A stretch of 64,000 nucleotides of DNA from Metallyticus violacea (Eukaryota; Arthropoda; Insecta; Mantodea; Metallyticidae): contig CM060831.1 of the NCBI GenBank assembly GCA_030762175.1, positions 2,869,001 to 2,933,000 on the forward strand. The letters run 5' to 3'. Shown in pieces: positions 1-11,835 of this stretch; positions within the stretch are counted from its first letter, which is position 1; each line of letters starts with the position of its first letter. The translations under genes were made by a program, and so were the position numbers. The notes under the pieces were generated by a model. It worked only from the letters and a program-made list of their open reading frames with translations. It was not told the DNA's origin and searched no databases.

Positions 1-345
1 TATTATAACATCCTCAAAAAACTATTCAACGGAAGCGACCAGCACTTTTCACCAACACACTCCTTATACTGCTAACAGAACAAATGAAATGCTACAACAT
101 TTCAAGGTGGAAGTCTTCGAGCATCCTCCGTATAGCTCCAGCCTTTATTCAAGATACTTTGCCCTCTTAAACATATTTCAGGTGAACATTTTCCCGACGA
201 TGAAGCTGTGGAAAGGGAAATTACCGCTGAACCCGACAGCAATCGAAAGAATGTTATGCTGCTGGAGTTGAGGGGCTTGTGAAACGTTGGGACAAGTAAC
301 TCAGTGTATAGGGAGACATAAAAATATTATTTGTTTAAATTTCTA
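1..345 (+). mobile_element. Tc1/mariner transposase C-terminal remnant, cut by window start
   Basis: The translation contains the catalytic-domain signature around the third acidic residue (EHPPYSS, then a degraded FAL region). Across a frameshift it continues into the ending VKRWDK. The family normally reads HPPYSPDLAPCDFFLFP. Stops and frameshifts show it is dead. Confidence 0.6.
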
Positions 346-589
346 TATACTTCTGTAGCTTATTATGCTGGTGATGGAACACTTTTTTGCACGCCAATCT
401 TCTGCTTCAACTGTCTATGCAAACGCTGCAATAAAATTTCGTAATGGCAATCAATCACTGTTTTACACTTTTCCAATCAGTCAATAATGATGGTGTCCTG
501 TCAGTCCCAAAGAAAGGTTTTTCCGCCTACAATACTGTTTTAGCACTTTCATCTTCTACAACTAACTGCCGTCAACATCGCGGTCTCCC

Positions 590-985
590 AGGAACATTGG
601 GGTTGTATATGAATTGATGATGACTGACAGGGAAATAACCTTTGATGGTCTGGAATGTCACAAACACGCAACCCTGTACAACATAATTTACGACGATTTG
701 ATTTTTTTTAAACAATAGGGACTAGAAATTTCGCGCGGGCATGTCTAATGACTGGCTTTCTCAAGCAACGAGACCCTTACACGGCTTGGACGCAGGATTC
801 AGCAACGGCGAAAGTTGGCATCATTGGATTCTGTTGTGCCATCTTCACCGGATTTCGCTCCGTCTGAATATGCCTTAAGGACTCGCTGCATGGTACAACA
901 ATTCGGCAGCTGTGCACGAGTACTCCCAAACAATGGTTTCGCGACATCAATGAATTGTGCTGCATAATAAACAACTGCTATTGTA
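590..985 (+). mobile_element. Decayed, internally deleted mariner-type transposase
   Basis: An N-terminal helix-turn-helix part (TDREITFDGLE, YNIIYDDL) is followed about 60 bases later by the C-terminal signature PSSPDFAPSEY. The middle of the catalytic domain is therefore missing. There are several stops. Confidence 0.45.
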
Positions 986-1784
986 GAACGCTCCTCGTAC
1001 TTGTATGATGTGTGACACTGTTTCGATCTTTCTGCTGTGTTTTGACAATAGCCTTCAGATTGTTTTAGCAGCAAGTTTCTCTCATAGCCTTAATTAAGTC
1101 TGGAAATGCAGTCAACCAGTTGTCCTTTCATGGTCTCAGTGTCACCTGAAATTGGAAGAAACTTCTTTGTTTGTTAATGACAAGGCAATGATAATACGAC
1201 GGTTTAAAAGCCTTGTTGCCGGTTGAATGTATTTTCAAAAGAAATGTGTTAACCAGTGCTTTCACCCACATCACTGATCGTCCAGTGAGTAACCTTCATA
1301 CGTCCTTAATAAGTACAAGGACGCGGCAGCCTTCCTACGTGACCAAAGTCACATTGCACCGCGCTCAAAGACCCCCAAGTGCAAAGGCTTCCTCTCTCTG
1401 CCATAGTAAAGTAAAATATGCACCACCACCAAGTTTGATGATATCTATCACTGTGGTTTCAATATTCAGCATTCCCTTGAAAATAAAACCTGCATCAAAT
1501 CGTAAGACTGAATGAAAAAAAAAGTTCATCGCGCAAGAGCTGCGTAAACTCAGCAAATTCCTCAGCAAGTAGAATAACTTAAAAAAAGAATATGAAATTC
1601 CAATTTTGAGGGTACTAATTAATGAAATACGTCATGTCATTATTGTATGTTAATTACTATGACAAACTCTAAAGCTAACTAATAAAAAAACTGAACTATA
1701 ATACATTACTTAATTAGATTTGTCACTTTCTTTACTTCAGAATCACTTGTATGTATTGAAATTATTTCTAATTTTCAAAACTAA
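986..1784. other. No assignable gene
   Basis: The stretch is AT-rich. A 100-codon open frame at 1213-1515 has no recognisable domain or coding bias, and I treat it as chance. Confidence 0.5.
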
Positions 1785-1855
1785 GGGGTACAAAATTAGA
1801 ATTCATGCAATCTGTAAGTATTACAAAAAAGAAACCACATTTTTAGAATTATTAC

Positions 1856-1918
<63 letters not shown>

Positions 1919-2760
1919 TGTGATTAAATTACAAAAAGTAATGGTATAACATTAATTAAATGAAACGAATGACCACTGGTAGACAAAGCTATGCTGTGTG
2001 AAATTATAATAGACAAAGCTATACTGTGTGGGTATTTTTAAACATTTTAAATGTAACCATGTTTATGAACTGAGCCCTTGATATCATCTTTACATTCAAT
2101 AAAATAGAAATAACAGAAATAACTTGACTTACCTTGTGCATTTGAGAAGATGTTCATATGTTTCAATAAAACAAAAACATGTAACTATTTAAAAATATTA
2201 CAATGTATAAAGTAAATTAAAACATCGAAAGTTCCAGCTATTTTCATTGGTTTTGAAATTTAATTTAAATGTTGTTATAGTAAAAACATGTAACGTAAAC
2301 GTTTTCTGAAGTTATTACACAGCGCTCTTACATAAAAATATAATTACATACACATATTACATTAATATTTCACTTTTGCTATCTCCACGATGATACTATT
2401 GTTAAATATAAAACATATACATAATTATAAATAGTTTATATGATTAATTAATTTCTCGTTTTATTTTAAAACAATATAGACAAAATTAAACGTAAGAGCC
2501 CTTTTTAAATTTCCGTTTCCAAATATACCCCTACTCCTAATGGTTCGATTTTCCTACTTTTCAGAAACTATTTTTCTTATTTTATTTAAATGAATTTTGT
2601 TTGAAAAAACAAATATTACAGCTACTAGAATAATTTATCACTTTTGAGTTTCAGGTAAATCTACACTTCTAATAATGTGTTTCGCTGATTTTCGGAAATA
2701 TTTTAATACTTTATTACAATGACATATGCCGATTTTTATTAAGAGCAAAAATAAATAAAT
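1785..2760 (-). mobile_element. Satellite-carrying element, copy 1 (inverted relative to 62.5-63.5 kb)
   Basis: This segment aligns in reverse orientation with 62500-63545. Matching landmarks include the (TTA)n tract, the phrase acaaagctat, the region around aaaacatgtaact, and then two ~140-bp satellite units at about 2494-2760. The unit core here reads cccctactcctaatggttcg. The outer end next to the satellite seems truncated near 2760. Confidence 0.6.
1849..1917 (+). repeat. (TTA)n microsatellite
   Basis: An uninterrupted TTA run of about 23 units, part of the satellite-carrying element. Confidence 0.95.
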
Positions 2761-2956
2761 AAATAAAACTGCGGCCGCTAGATCACTAAGAAACCATGCA
2801 ATATTATAAGTCATAACATCTCATTTTACAAAAGTTTTATTACTTTTTCGAAGTATTTAAATTCTAAAATTACATAAAACGTTGTATGCCACACGTTCAC
2901 TTCCACTCATCCGCTAAACATCCACCCATGTCACAATTAATAAAAACTATTACTTC

Positions 2957-2961
<5 letters not shown>

Positions 2962-2993
<32 letters not shown>
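2962..2993 (+). repeat. (TTA)n microsatellite
   Basis: A short uninterrupted TTA run. Confidence 0.9.
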
Positions 2994-4570
2994 TTGGCAA
3001 ACTGGAACTTTTTTCCGTTTTTGTTTACGCAATTAGAATAGTTATCTTTCTGAAGCTAAAATTCCTTTATGCCATGAACGTATCTTCTTTAGCGCTGAAC
3101 AAGCGGCTTCTGTCTGTTGTTTTGAGTGCTGTCTCATCTACGATATACAAAATCAGTTCTGTTACACCTGGCGATATTTCCATGCAAATGCTTTTTTGAT
3201 CTGCTGTTGGTGTCTTGCGCAAACATTTTTCATAGACAAATCTTCATGTAAAAAATATCTACATGTTCCTTTGAAATGTCTATAGCGGCATCAATTACAA
3301 GTACTTTACATCTAACATACTAGGGATGTTCAATATACAATGATAATAATTTTTGACAATATATCATCTTTCTCAAAGTTGGATGCAATGCACCTGTCCT
3401 AGCGTTCTGCCAATATTAAATACGTGCTGAAAATCATTTTTGAGAGATTCTTCAGAATCGTCTCCGCTTTTAGTAATGGAAAGAAGCTCTCACCGTAAAA
3501 CTGAGGAAACACTGCTTACCTGGACTGAAGAGAGCTCTTCACGTAGATTTTGTGAGATATTTAGCAACAGCGTCCAGCTTTGGTATCTCTGTCCAGTTAC
3601 AGTTGTGTGTATGCTGGTAAACCATTACTTGAATATCGAACCACTTTATTATTATTTATGTGTTGGTAGCGAAGATTTCCACACACCTCTTTACTACCCC
3701 CTCTCAGGATTGAAATAAAACTGCTGCAAGCAGTGCGGATTATGTCCGGACAGATCATTGTAGATGTTATTTTGCAGGAATTTGTTTCTCTGTCACATTA
3801 GACACTGTAACGCCGCCAAGTTTTCTTGTAATTACCTTGAATGTGTAACCTTCATCTGGAAGTGTGACTGCCCTACTTTGTTTAGAACGTAACCAGTCCT
3901 TTCTTGAAGCCATCGTGATAAAATTATTAATAAAGTTTACGATAAAGCAATGCACAAGAAAATCTTAGGAAGGCAATACATAATGGTAGCTGTGCTCAAT
4001 AATGCTAAAGCAACAGTGCACCACCACATTAAGTAACGACAAATTGTAATATGATGCTTCTCAAAATATTCAAAATAATTCTACATATATTAATGATAAT
4101 TCATAAAATGTTAAGGAATTAACAAAATATTATCTTTATTATGCTGCTAAAATAGCTCGCGAGGATAAATCAATAAAATAAACACTTTTTTCTAATTTAA
4201 TCGTTTTATGTTCTACAGTCTGTTAAAACGATTGATTGAAAACATTACAATTTATAATGCGTTTTGCATCACTTCTATCTCAACATAAATGTTATCATAC
4301 TTCTGCATGACTCCGATTGGTTAAGAAGCAATATTAGCGCTGATGTACTAATCAGCTATTAACAAACCTCATTAATAACAGTTTTACATGACAACCTTGT
4401 CGCCACTTTCCTTGGCGGTATTTTACAGCTTTCGCCATGACGCCTCTTTGCATTTAAACTGATTGTACTGCACAGAGAGCAACATGTAACAATTAAAACG
4501 CATAATAACGACTGATACCTTTCGCCATTCAATAATATAATTTATCAATGAAAACTTGCCCTTATTAAAG
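2994..4570. other. Unassigned, possibly an old transposon
   Basis: The stretch 3060-3920 has a somewhat gene-like composition. Short open frames on the minus strand (for example 3767-3913, starting MASRKDWLRSKQSR) could be remnants of a transposase, but I cannot place them in a family. The sequence 3960-4570 is AT-rich with nothing recognisable. Confidence 0.3.
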
Positions 4571-4575
4571 TTAAA

Positions 4576-5065
4576 ACTGTACTTTACTTATTTATTTATT
4601 TTCCACTCTTACAGGCGAAAAAGAAAACCAGTAAAATTACAGTGTACAATATAATTAGTTATATAAAACATAGAAAAAGAAATCAAATTAAAGATACATA
4701 CTACATGTAAATATTACATACTTTTAATATAGTCAGAAAGTTGATGAAGATAGTGTTAGAATTCCACTTGTTCTTTTATAGTTTTTCTCGAGTACAAGGG
4801 GAAGGAAAGAGGAGAAGAAGAAACAGAGGAGGAAGAAGAAGAAGAAAACCGAGGGTGTAACGGTTGTGATTCCTAGAGTTGAGATTATAATTTAATCTAT
4901 GTTTAAATTGCTTTGTTGACTTCAGGAGGAAGGGAGTTCCAGATTCTGAGCACTGACACGCTGAGGAGGGATTAAAGTCATATTCGAGATATACGAAACG
5001 AGAGGCGATATAGCGAGGGGGTGAGGTACGGAGGATTTTGAACTAGAATGTCCTACGTACTTTTA
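4576..5065 (-). mobile_element. Non-LTR retrotransposon 3' end remnant
   Basis: On the minus strand the translation contains YRLSFRISRI and then LRIWNSLPPEV. The latter resembles the conserved motif at the C-terminus of many LINE reverse transcriptases (typically R.WNSLP..V). Downstream on the same strand it ends in an (AATA)n-like tail at about 4576-4600, as LINE 3' ends often do. It is degraded by stops. Confidence 0.45.
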
Positions 5066-5120
5066 GAGGTAGCCATGACAGTTGATTGCGTAGGGGTGTC
5101 ACATGATACGAGTGTTGAAT

Positions 5121-5364
5121 AATTAATGATATTCTAGATCAGCTCCTATATAAACACCTAGATTTGTTGCCTTGCTGATATAATTAATGATATTCTAGAT
5201 CAGCTCCTATATAAACACCTAGGTTTGTTGCCTTGCTGATATAATTAATGATATTCTAGATCAGCTCCTATATAAACACCTAGGTTTGTTACCTTGCTGA
5301 TATAATTAATGATATTCTAGATCAGCTTCTATATAAACACCTAGGTTTGTTGCCTTGCTGATAA
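5121..5364 (+). repeat. 61-bp tandem repeat, four units
   Basis: Units begin at 5121, 5182, 5243 and 5304, with a partial fifth at 5365. The units differ by one or two bases only, so amplification was recent. Each carries a TATA-like CCTATATAAACACC. Confidence 0.95.
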
Positions 5365-5668
5365 AATTAATGAAATTGTTGTTTTTCGTGATGGGCGGAG
5401 GAACTACTAAGTATCGGGTTGTATTGGGGCTAACGAGAAAAGTGCTGCACTACATGATTATATTTACATTCGATTAGAAGTAACAGCTAACAGAGAAAAC
5501 TACATTTGCGCTAAATGTTGGGGATTTTCTACGCGTATAATTTATATTGGCAACCACTGGAACATTTGAACTCGTATTTCAGTTGTCATTCAGTTGCCGG
5601 GATGTTGTAGTTTTCTATTGTTGTCATTAAAGCATGTATTACTTTTTTCAATATCGTAATTAAAGTAT

Positions 5669-5702
<34 letters not shown>

Positions 5703-6690
5703 TGAACTGATGTTAATTTGACAAATGAAACGGCGTATTTCTTACTCTAAGGGACAAAATGTTTATAAAAACGCAGATAAAGGCAGTGAAGGAAATTGTG
5801 AAAATTTATTAGTTACGCCTGATTCTGAATTAAATTTGATAAGTACGACATACATGGTTACGGAAATCCTATTATGTGATGACTGATGGGATATCTACGT
5901 ACCAAGTCCTGGGTTTGAAGTAGATGCAAAGAAATTCAAAGGCTCAAGATTTAGCGACAGTTTATGATCCGTCCATTATAAGCTTATAGTGGATGTCAAA
6001 AAACATATGGCGGAAATAAATTTGATTGACTGATCAGCCCCTTTACTCCCAGATCTGCTGGTGAAGCAACATTACTTATTAAATTAATATACTTGGTTAA
6101 TGTAAATATACAGCGCGATGGGAGCATTTTTTTATATATCAGAGGTTTTGATTTGCATTTCTGCCGAGATGAATTTTTTTCTTCAATTGAGCTCTTTGTT
6201 CTATTGAACTTATGGCATTCCCCTGAAATGGCGGTGTTGTAGCAAATTTCTGAGGTAGGGACATCCCCAGAGGGCGTCGCTATGTTGTCCTAGTGGAGAT
6301 AATATGATTATGGTGGACCTGGGGGTTCTTGAACCTATGATGAATGAAATTAATTAATTATATCACAAATGAGTTCAAAGACCTTGGCGCCTTAAAGCTA
6401 TTTGATATTTACCTTTTCGGGGTAAGGAAAAACTCCGAAAGAAACATCAATACAGTTTGATTGGCCCGGGATTTGAACATAGGACTTCCGATTATTAGTT
6501 GCAAACGCTACCACTAAATCGTGGTGGCGGTATGAAAGTAACATGTAATGAAATCGTAAAAATAACGGTAGATTTTACAGGCATTCCTGTGTGGCGGGAA
6601 ACTCGAGTGCCAATAGGGGAAGGCCAAACCTCGAAACGTGTTACTATAATGTAACAGGACATATTAGTGTACAAAATAGTGATCGTCGAC
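5365..6690. other. No assignable gene; T-tract and tRNA-like traces
   Basis: A poly(T) run lies at 5670-5701. The part 6240-6350 looks like a degraded repeat with a short AT-rich tail. No coding region is supported. Confidence 0.4.
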
Positions 6691-6820
<130 letters not shown>

Positions 6821-7149
6821 GCGTCAGTTCTCTCTCTGCGAGCGCTTTATTGAGTTGGTCAAAGGGATTTGGAAGGTTTTGAAATGCAGTAATCTTAAAT
6901 ACTATCCAGGAGACGGAGATATACGAAGATTTCTGGGCAAGATAAAAGTGGGTACATTAAATACCCAGTAAGAGGAGTGGTCTGGCAAATGGAGAGTTGA
7001 AGGTGAGATGCAGTGCTTAGCGGTTGTTTTGTAACGCCCCCTATTATATAAAGCACGGTAATTACACAGCGGTGTAACGGGTTTTCAATGTCACCACAAG
7101 AATTTACTGAAAGCGGCTCAGTGAGTCGCATCTCCGAGTAATGTGACTT

Positions 7150-7800
7150 TCTTAAGTAATACCCGAGTGCTGATAGGTTGATTGTATGTTGTCATGATAA
7201 TCGTTTCATTATCTAATGACAACAAGCATGAGTTTGAAAGCTCAATTAAATTACGTAAGAAAAACTGTAAGGAAGAGATTCATTTGTACTTTTAGTATAA
7301 TCATTGAAGTTGTTTTAATTATTCAATAATAGTTATCTTCTTAGTCATAACAATGCACTCTATCACCTCAGCTCGATTCGATTATTTCACTGTCTTCTAA
7401 AAGATGTTCTCGTCACAACACGAAATATGACATAATTGATACAAAAATATTAGCAAATAGTAGTAGTTATAATAGTGTTCAGTTGTATTTAGATCTCCAC
7501 AAGGTTCTGCTTGCAATAAAAGCTAATGAAATTAATGTATGTTTTCAGAAAGATCAAACAGGTATTTGAGGTTATAATGACAGTTCATAGTAAATTTAAA
7601 GTTAAATTACAAATGTTCTCTTTTTTATTTACTATTTCATTTAAATTAACTTATTTAATGGTTTCATTATAATAATTTATTGTACTATTGTAATTAACAG
7701 TTCAATGTAAACAGGAAAACGTATGGGAATAGGCTTCCTAGGTCCCTAAACGAATTATAGGAATAAAAAAATGAACGTAGGAGAAAAAAACTATCAGTTA
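7150..7800 (+). repeat. Dispersed repeat R1, copy 1
   Basis: The outer parts match 39230-39610 in the same orientation: gacaacaagcatga and gattcatttgtactttta at the left, and aaaacgtatgggaataggct at the right. The core 7400-7570 matches 39385-39500 only as the reverse complement. The family is unknown. Confidence 0.6.
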
Positions 7801-8334
7801 TTAGTTTATAGCATCATGCTTGAAACCTATCGATTAAGTTGCATTCTGATTGATGAATAAGGTATCAATGAGACCTATATGGCTAAAAATCGCTAGGGAG
7901 CAACTATCTCTATAGTTCTTGGTAAAGAAGACGAACCTTTCTAGATGAATTTTCCAGAGGAAGACGCATGGTTTCTCGATGATGATTTTTACGCTTTTCT
8001 CTTCCTGTCAATGGTTAAAATCTTCATCGACAGAGGAGCTTTAAGGGGATATAGAGGGCAAAATTAATTAATGTATTTTACTTTTTTAACACGTGAGATA
8101 AAGTGACAAAACACAGGTTTTTGTTTACAGTAGGCTGAGGCACGGAATGTCAAATTTAATGGAAAACTCAATTCGTGTTAAATATGGCACGAAATGACTT
8201 TATGATGTTACCATAAAAACTTTCGTGTTCAGAATTATAGCATTGTAACTATAAATAAGTTAAAGTGCATGCAACATTAAAAGAGTTCGTGCTCAATGAC
8301 TTCCTTAAATCTGTTTGTAAGTTAAGTTTAATTG
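7801..8334. other. No assignable gene
   Basis: AT-rich sequence without coding signal or a repeat I can name. Confidence 0.5.
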
Positions 8335-9931
8335 TCGGGTACACTTAAATCAGTTTTGAAGCTTCAACCGGCCCCTACTCTATAATCATAGGACCACAGT
8401 TCATTATTACGTAGAAATGGAGGGAAAAAGAGTTATACAAGAAGCGTTTCCAACCTATCATAAGGACGCGGTCACGCGTAAACAGTCCAATATGCAAGTC
8501 AGTTCGATAGGCTGAATAGTGGCCAGCCTGCAGAATGTTGCTCGTGTTCCTACCACAAGAAGGGATGCTGGTGTTATTTAGATTTGTAGAGGTAGGTAGT
8601 TTAGACCTCTGAACTAACCTGCAGATGGGTCTGTTCCTCAGGGTTTGAATAAAGAACAACTGGCAATGCAAGATTCCACTCGAATCCTCAAATTTGCAGC
8701 TGTTCTGAGAGGAGACGCGTTGTCGTGCAAAAGTAACAGTCTTAAAGTTCCTGTCTTTGGACACCACCATCTCAGCTCTTCAAACAAAGGATCCAAAATA
8801 TAATTGCCATTCATTGTCATGCCTTCTGGCATACAGTCAATCACTAATGGTACTTCATAGTTGAAGAAAACAGTGAACATTCGTTTCCGAGAACGAAAGT
8901 CTTGTCGAAGAACAACCGGTCTTGGGTCATTCTCATTTACCCCACACGCAGTTCTGGTGATATATAATAAAACCAACTTTCATCACTAGTGCGTATATCT
9001 GTCAAACGTTTAGGACTATTTGGTGAAAAAATGCTCAGCAGTTTCCTTGCACATTCCGTTCTCCTCTTCTTCTCTTCATTAGTTAAGGAATGTGGAATCC
9101 ATTTCTCATACAGATTTTTTGAGTTTTAAATGCTCATGTAGCATACTGTCAATGCTACCAACACTGATACCTATCAGTCTTGGTAGTCTATGGTAACCGT
9201 ACTTGCCTGTAACCCAAAGATTGCGAGTTAAAACCCGGCCAGGATCGATGGATTTTTATGCCCGAAAGAATCCTAAGTATGGCTTCCTTCTGAAGGGAAG
9301 TACAGTCATGAATCCCATATCGAACATTTACGGCACGATAAAGGACCTCAAGCCTGAAAGAAGAGGTCTCTGAGCAAAATTTATCGGCCGTTTCATGTCC
9401 TGAATTAAATGAGAAACTGATGACCTGAGATTAAAGAGCGTCCGTAAAATAGCAGCACTGTTATCCTCTTCCATCTTACATGTCAACAGTAATATGTCGA
9501 TTTTCCTCCACCAAGTTCCTCACTCTTTGAATTGTTCTCTCGTTCACAGCTTCCCAAGGCCGGTCAGAGCGAGGGTTGTCTTTCAAAGTCTCTCGCCCTT
9601 CTTCAAATGATCGAATCCATCTTACAATGTTATCAAATGAATACACTTGATCATCATGAACGGCTACCATGTCCTCGTGAATTTTTTTCGCTCTTTCATT
9701 AGCTTATAGCATGTGAAAATGTAGAGTGTAAATTTTTCTTTAGTAATATTGATGATTTTTCACCAGTTATTAACACAAAACTGAACTCAACAGACTGTAC
9801 GACAGTGACTATGCAAGTTTAAACTTGCACTTATGCATATTTTGATAGCTTCAGGTTTATTTTTGCCAGTTGCCTTAGTTACATTTTTGAAGATTGGATA
9901 GACTGGTTACAAAGCTTTTTAATGCCCCTCG
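8335..9931 (-). mobile_element. Mariner-type transposon, broken, with SINE-A inserted
   Basis: Reading on the minus strand, the 5' end has a mariner-like terminal repeat, acgaggggcattaaaaagc, at 9931. The helix-turn-helix part follows at 9476-9670 (IVRWIRSFEEGRETLKDNPR, then TIQRVRNLVEENRHITVD). The catalytic part is at 8640-8976 (RQDFRSRKRMFTVFFNYE, then LLLHDNASP). It ends near 8340 after a frameshift. A SINE-A copy at 9175-9450 separates the two halves of the coding region. Confidence 0.75.
9175..9450 (+). mobile_element. SINE-A, nearly full length, nested in mariner
   Basis: This is a tRNA-derived SINE: head ggtagtctatggtaacc (A box), aaaacccggccagg (B-box region), and body with atcctaagtatggcttcctt and ttacggcacgataaagg. 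The tail is gagcgtccgtaaaata. At least a dozen copies lie in this window. Confidence 0.9.
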
Positions 9932-10584
9932 TAAAATGTAAAAACAGCTACAAACAAAACAAATTTCTTAAGTTCTAGTACAACCTATAAAAGCAATAAG
10001 TAATAAACAATCTCAACTATGGATATAAATAATGCAGTGTAGAATTAGAGGGAAACAGTTATTGTCACTGAATAACTTATAAAACCAAATTTACCAGCTT
10101 GTTCACATTAATTGCCATAAGATTGTACTTTTAAGAGGCAAGGCATTTTGACCGAATGAGGCTGTGGAGGGCAAGGAAAACAGGTTGTTAAGACTCTTAG
10201 AAATGCTTGTGCTGAGTGTAAGGTTAGTATGTTGAATAAATAAAAACGTGTTTTCAAATAATTCATTTTATATGACAGGCTAAGAACTTACCGATATCCC
10301 CACGCATATCACAGCTTTTCACAATAATAATTCTGCATCTGTAGATTGCATAAACTTTGTCAATTTGACATTGTCGTGATAGGCCCTGTTAACTGCCTTC
10401 ATACTAAGAAAACCTTTTGCTACCCTTAAACCAAATGAACTGTGGAATACCTGAACTTGACTGACAACCAGGTAATCCAATGCCCCCCCCTCTCTCTCTC
10501 TCTTCTTGCAATATATAAATATAGCAAGATATTCCGAATGACGTATCTCTAGAGAAGTACAACAGGGAACTTTTTGCGAGGTTA
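9932..10584. other. No assignable gene
   Basis: AT-rich intergenic sequence with a (CT)n tract and C-run at 10483-10505. Confidence 0.5.
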
Positions 10585-10590
10585 TTTAAT
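10585..10590 (-). terminator. Possible poly(A) signal ATTAAA for the RUNDC1-like gene
   Basis: ATTAAA on the minus strand lies about 70 bases past the stop codon. No canonical AATAAA is closer, so the assignment is weak. Confidence 0.3.
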
Positions 10591-10659
10591 TTCCTAGACA
10601 GTTCTATAATTTATACCACAGTGCGGTTGTTGACAGCTGAAAATGTCCCAGGCTCATGC

Positions 10660-11724
10660 TCAAAAGAGCCGATCTTCAACAGAGTCTAGGTGCTGGATGG
10701 CGAGGTTGACAGGCAGGTTGAATCTGAAACAGCAGAGTTTGTCCAAGGTCTGCAAGGCATCTTCAAAGCCCGTGTTCGTCACATAGCTCCACGACTGATA
10801 GAGTTCAGGATAAGAGAAGATGAACCGTAGCCACTTCGTGAGGTTGCCAGTATTGAGACCTGCACACACAACTGCCTTCCAGTGCGCATCTTTGCTGCGC
10901 TTGTACCGTCCATGAGACACGATGATCTCTCCCACTATGGCAAGCAGTTCTTGAAGCACAGTGCGAGGTCGTGCTGCAGCCATGTTTAGATCAAAACTGT
11001 GCGCCAGACAGCGAGCCGCTTGTGAGTTGTATCGCATACCGCCGTGTTTCTTGTACGCGTGATTCACCACATCCCAGATATGCAGGTGATGTTTCAGACC
11101 GTGCTGGGCGAGGTTCCTGAGAGTCACGGCTAGTCTCTCCCTCACCAATGAGGAGAGTTCTTCCGAATTCCTTAAGGACATCGCCTCAACGTCTGCCACA
11201 GCCAGTTCCAAGTCCGCTCGCAGATTTCCCCAGTGGACAACTCTTAGAGACTCCAACTTCCATCTGTACCCAAACAACGGCCTGAGTTTGTTGATTTTTT
11301 GTACAAGATGTTCAGAGACAGCGCTGATTTTAGTGCGGGGTATGGTAATGGCTTCTCTCAGGAAACGAACAAACTGTTCCAGGTCAGACAGATGCAACTT
11401 TAACTGTAGAACGAGATGGTTGTCGTCTCTGTGAGTTGGTGTACTATCTTCAATACCCAGCAGGCGTAGCTGAGACTTGAGCCGCGAAAGTAGGGCTTCC
11501 TGTGTTTTCCTGTTGGACATGATGCACTTCTCGTCTGCATATCTGAAGTTCACGTTGTTACACAAGAATACTTCAAGTTCCTGGAGCAAAGACGTCTTGC
11601 TGTTGGGGGGAGCTTCGAGGATCTGTAGCAATATGAACTGTAACTGAGCACAGTGTGTGGTGAGTGTGTGAAGATCTTCTGCTCTACTGGCTTCAGATTG
11701 ACTGCCGTTTTCTGAAGATGTCTG
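10660..11724 (-). CDS. RUNDC1-like protein, 3'-terminal coding exon (5' partial)
   Basis: This exon encodes 354 residues without interruption, which is exceptional in a window full of broken coding sequence. Its first part (about 15-125) resembles the RUNDC1 coiled-coil region, with LTTHCAQLQFILLQILEAPP and KLHLSDLEQFVRFLRE. The last ~160 residues match a RUN domain: WDVVNHAYKKHGG, AARCLAHSFDL, WKAVVCAGLNTGNLTKWL and, near the end, GFEDALQTLDKLCCFRFNLP. RUN domains bind small GTPase pathways, and vertebrate RUNDC1 has been linked to negative control of p53; the insect role is unknown. The exon start is set by a good acceptor, tgtttgtttccag, reading on the minus strand and ending at 11725. Using the in-frame ATG at 11767-11769 would mean translating intron. 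The stop TGA is at 10660-10662. I found no upstream exon, so either it lies beyond this window or is too short to see. Confidence 0.75.
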   Translation of the reverse strand, partial: QTSSENGSQSEASRAEDLHTLTTHCAQLQFILLQILEAPPNSKTSLLQELEVFLCNNVNFRYADEKCIMSNRKTQEALLSRLKSQLRLLGIEDSTPTHRDDNHLVLQLKLHLSDLEQFVRFLREAITIPRTKISAVSEHLVQKINKLRPLFGYRWKLESLRVVHWGNLRADLELAVADVEAMSLRNSEELSSLVRERLAVTLRNLAQHGLKHHLHIWDVVNHAYKKHGGMRYNSQAARCLAHSFDLNMAAARPRTVLQELLAIVGEIIVSHGRYKRSKDAHWKAVVCAGLNTGNLTKWLRFIFSYPELYQSWSYVTNTGFEDALQTLDKLCCFRFNLPVNLAIQHLDSVEDRLF

Positions 11725-11835
11725 CTGGAAACAAACAGCAGCAATCTGTGGGTTTGCATGTAATATCATCGGGATCTACGAAGACCATGTCATAATTATT
11801 GATCAATAATTAATAAATGCCTTCTCATTTTGGTA

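Noticed and set aside
4795..4860. Purine-rich GAAGAA tract as a possible splicing enhancer or acidic coding repeat
   Set aside because: It lies in a decayed LINE 3' end and is more simply a low-complexity tract.
11550..11759. Second minus-strand frame overlapping the RUNDC1-like exon
   Set aside because: It lies in another frame of a clearly coding exon.
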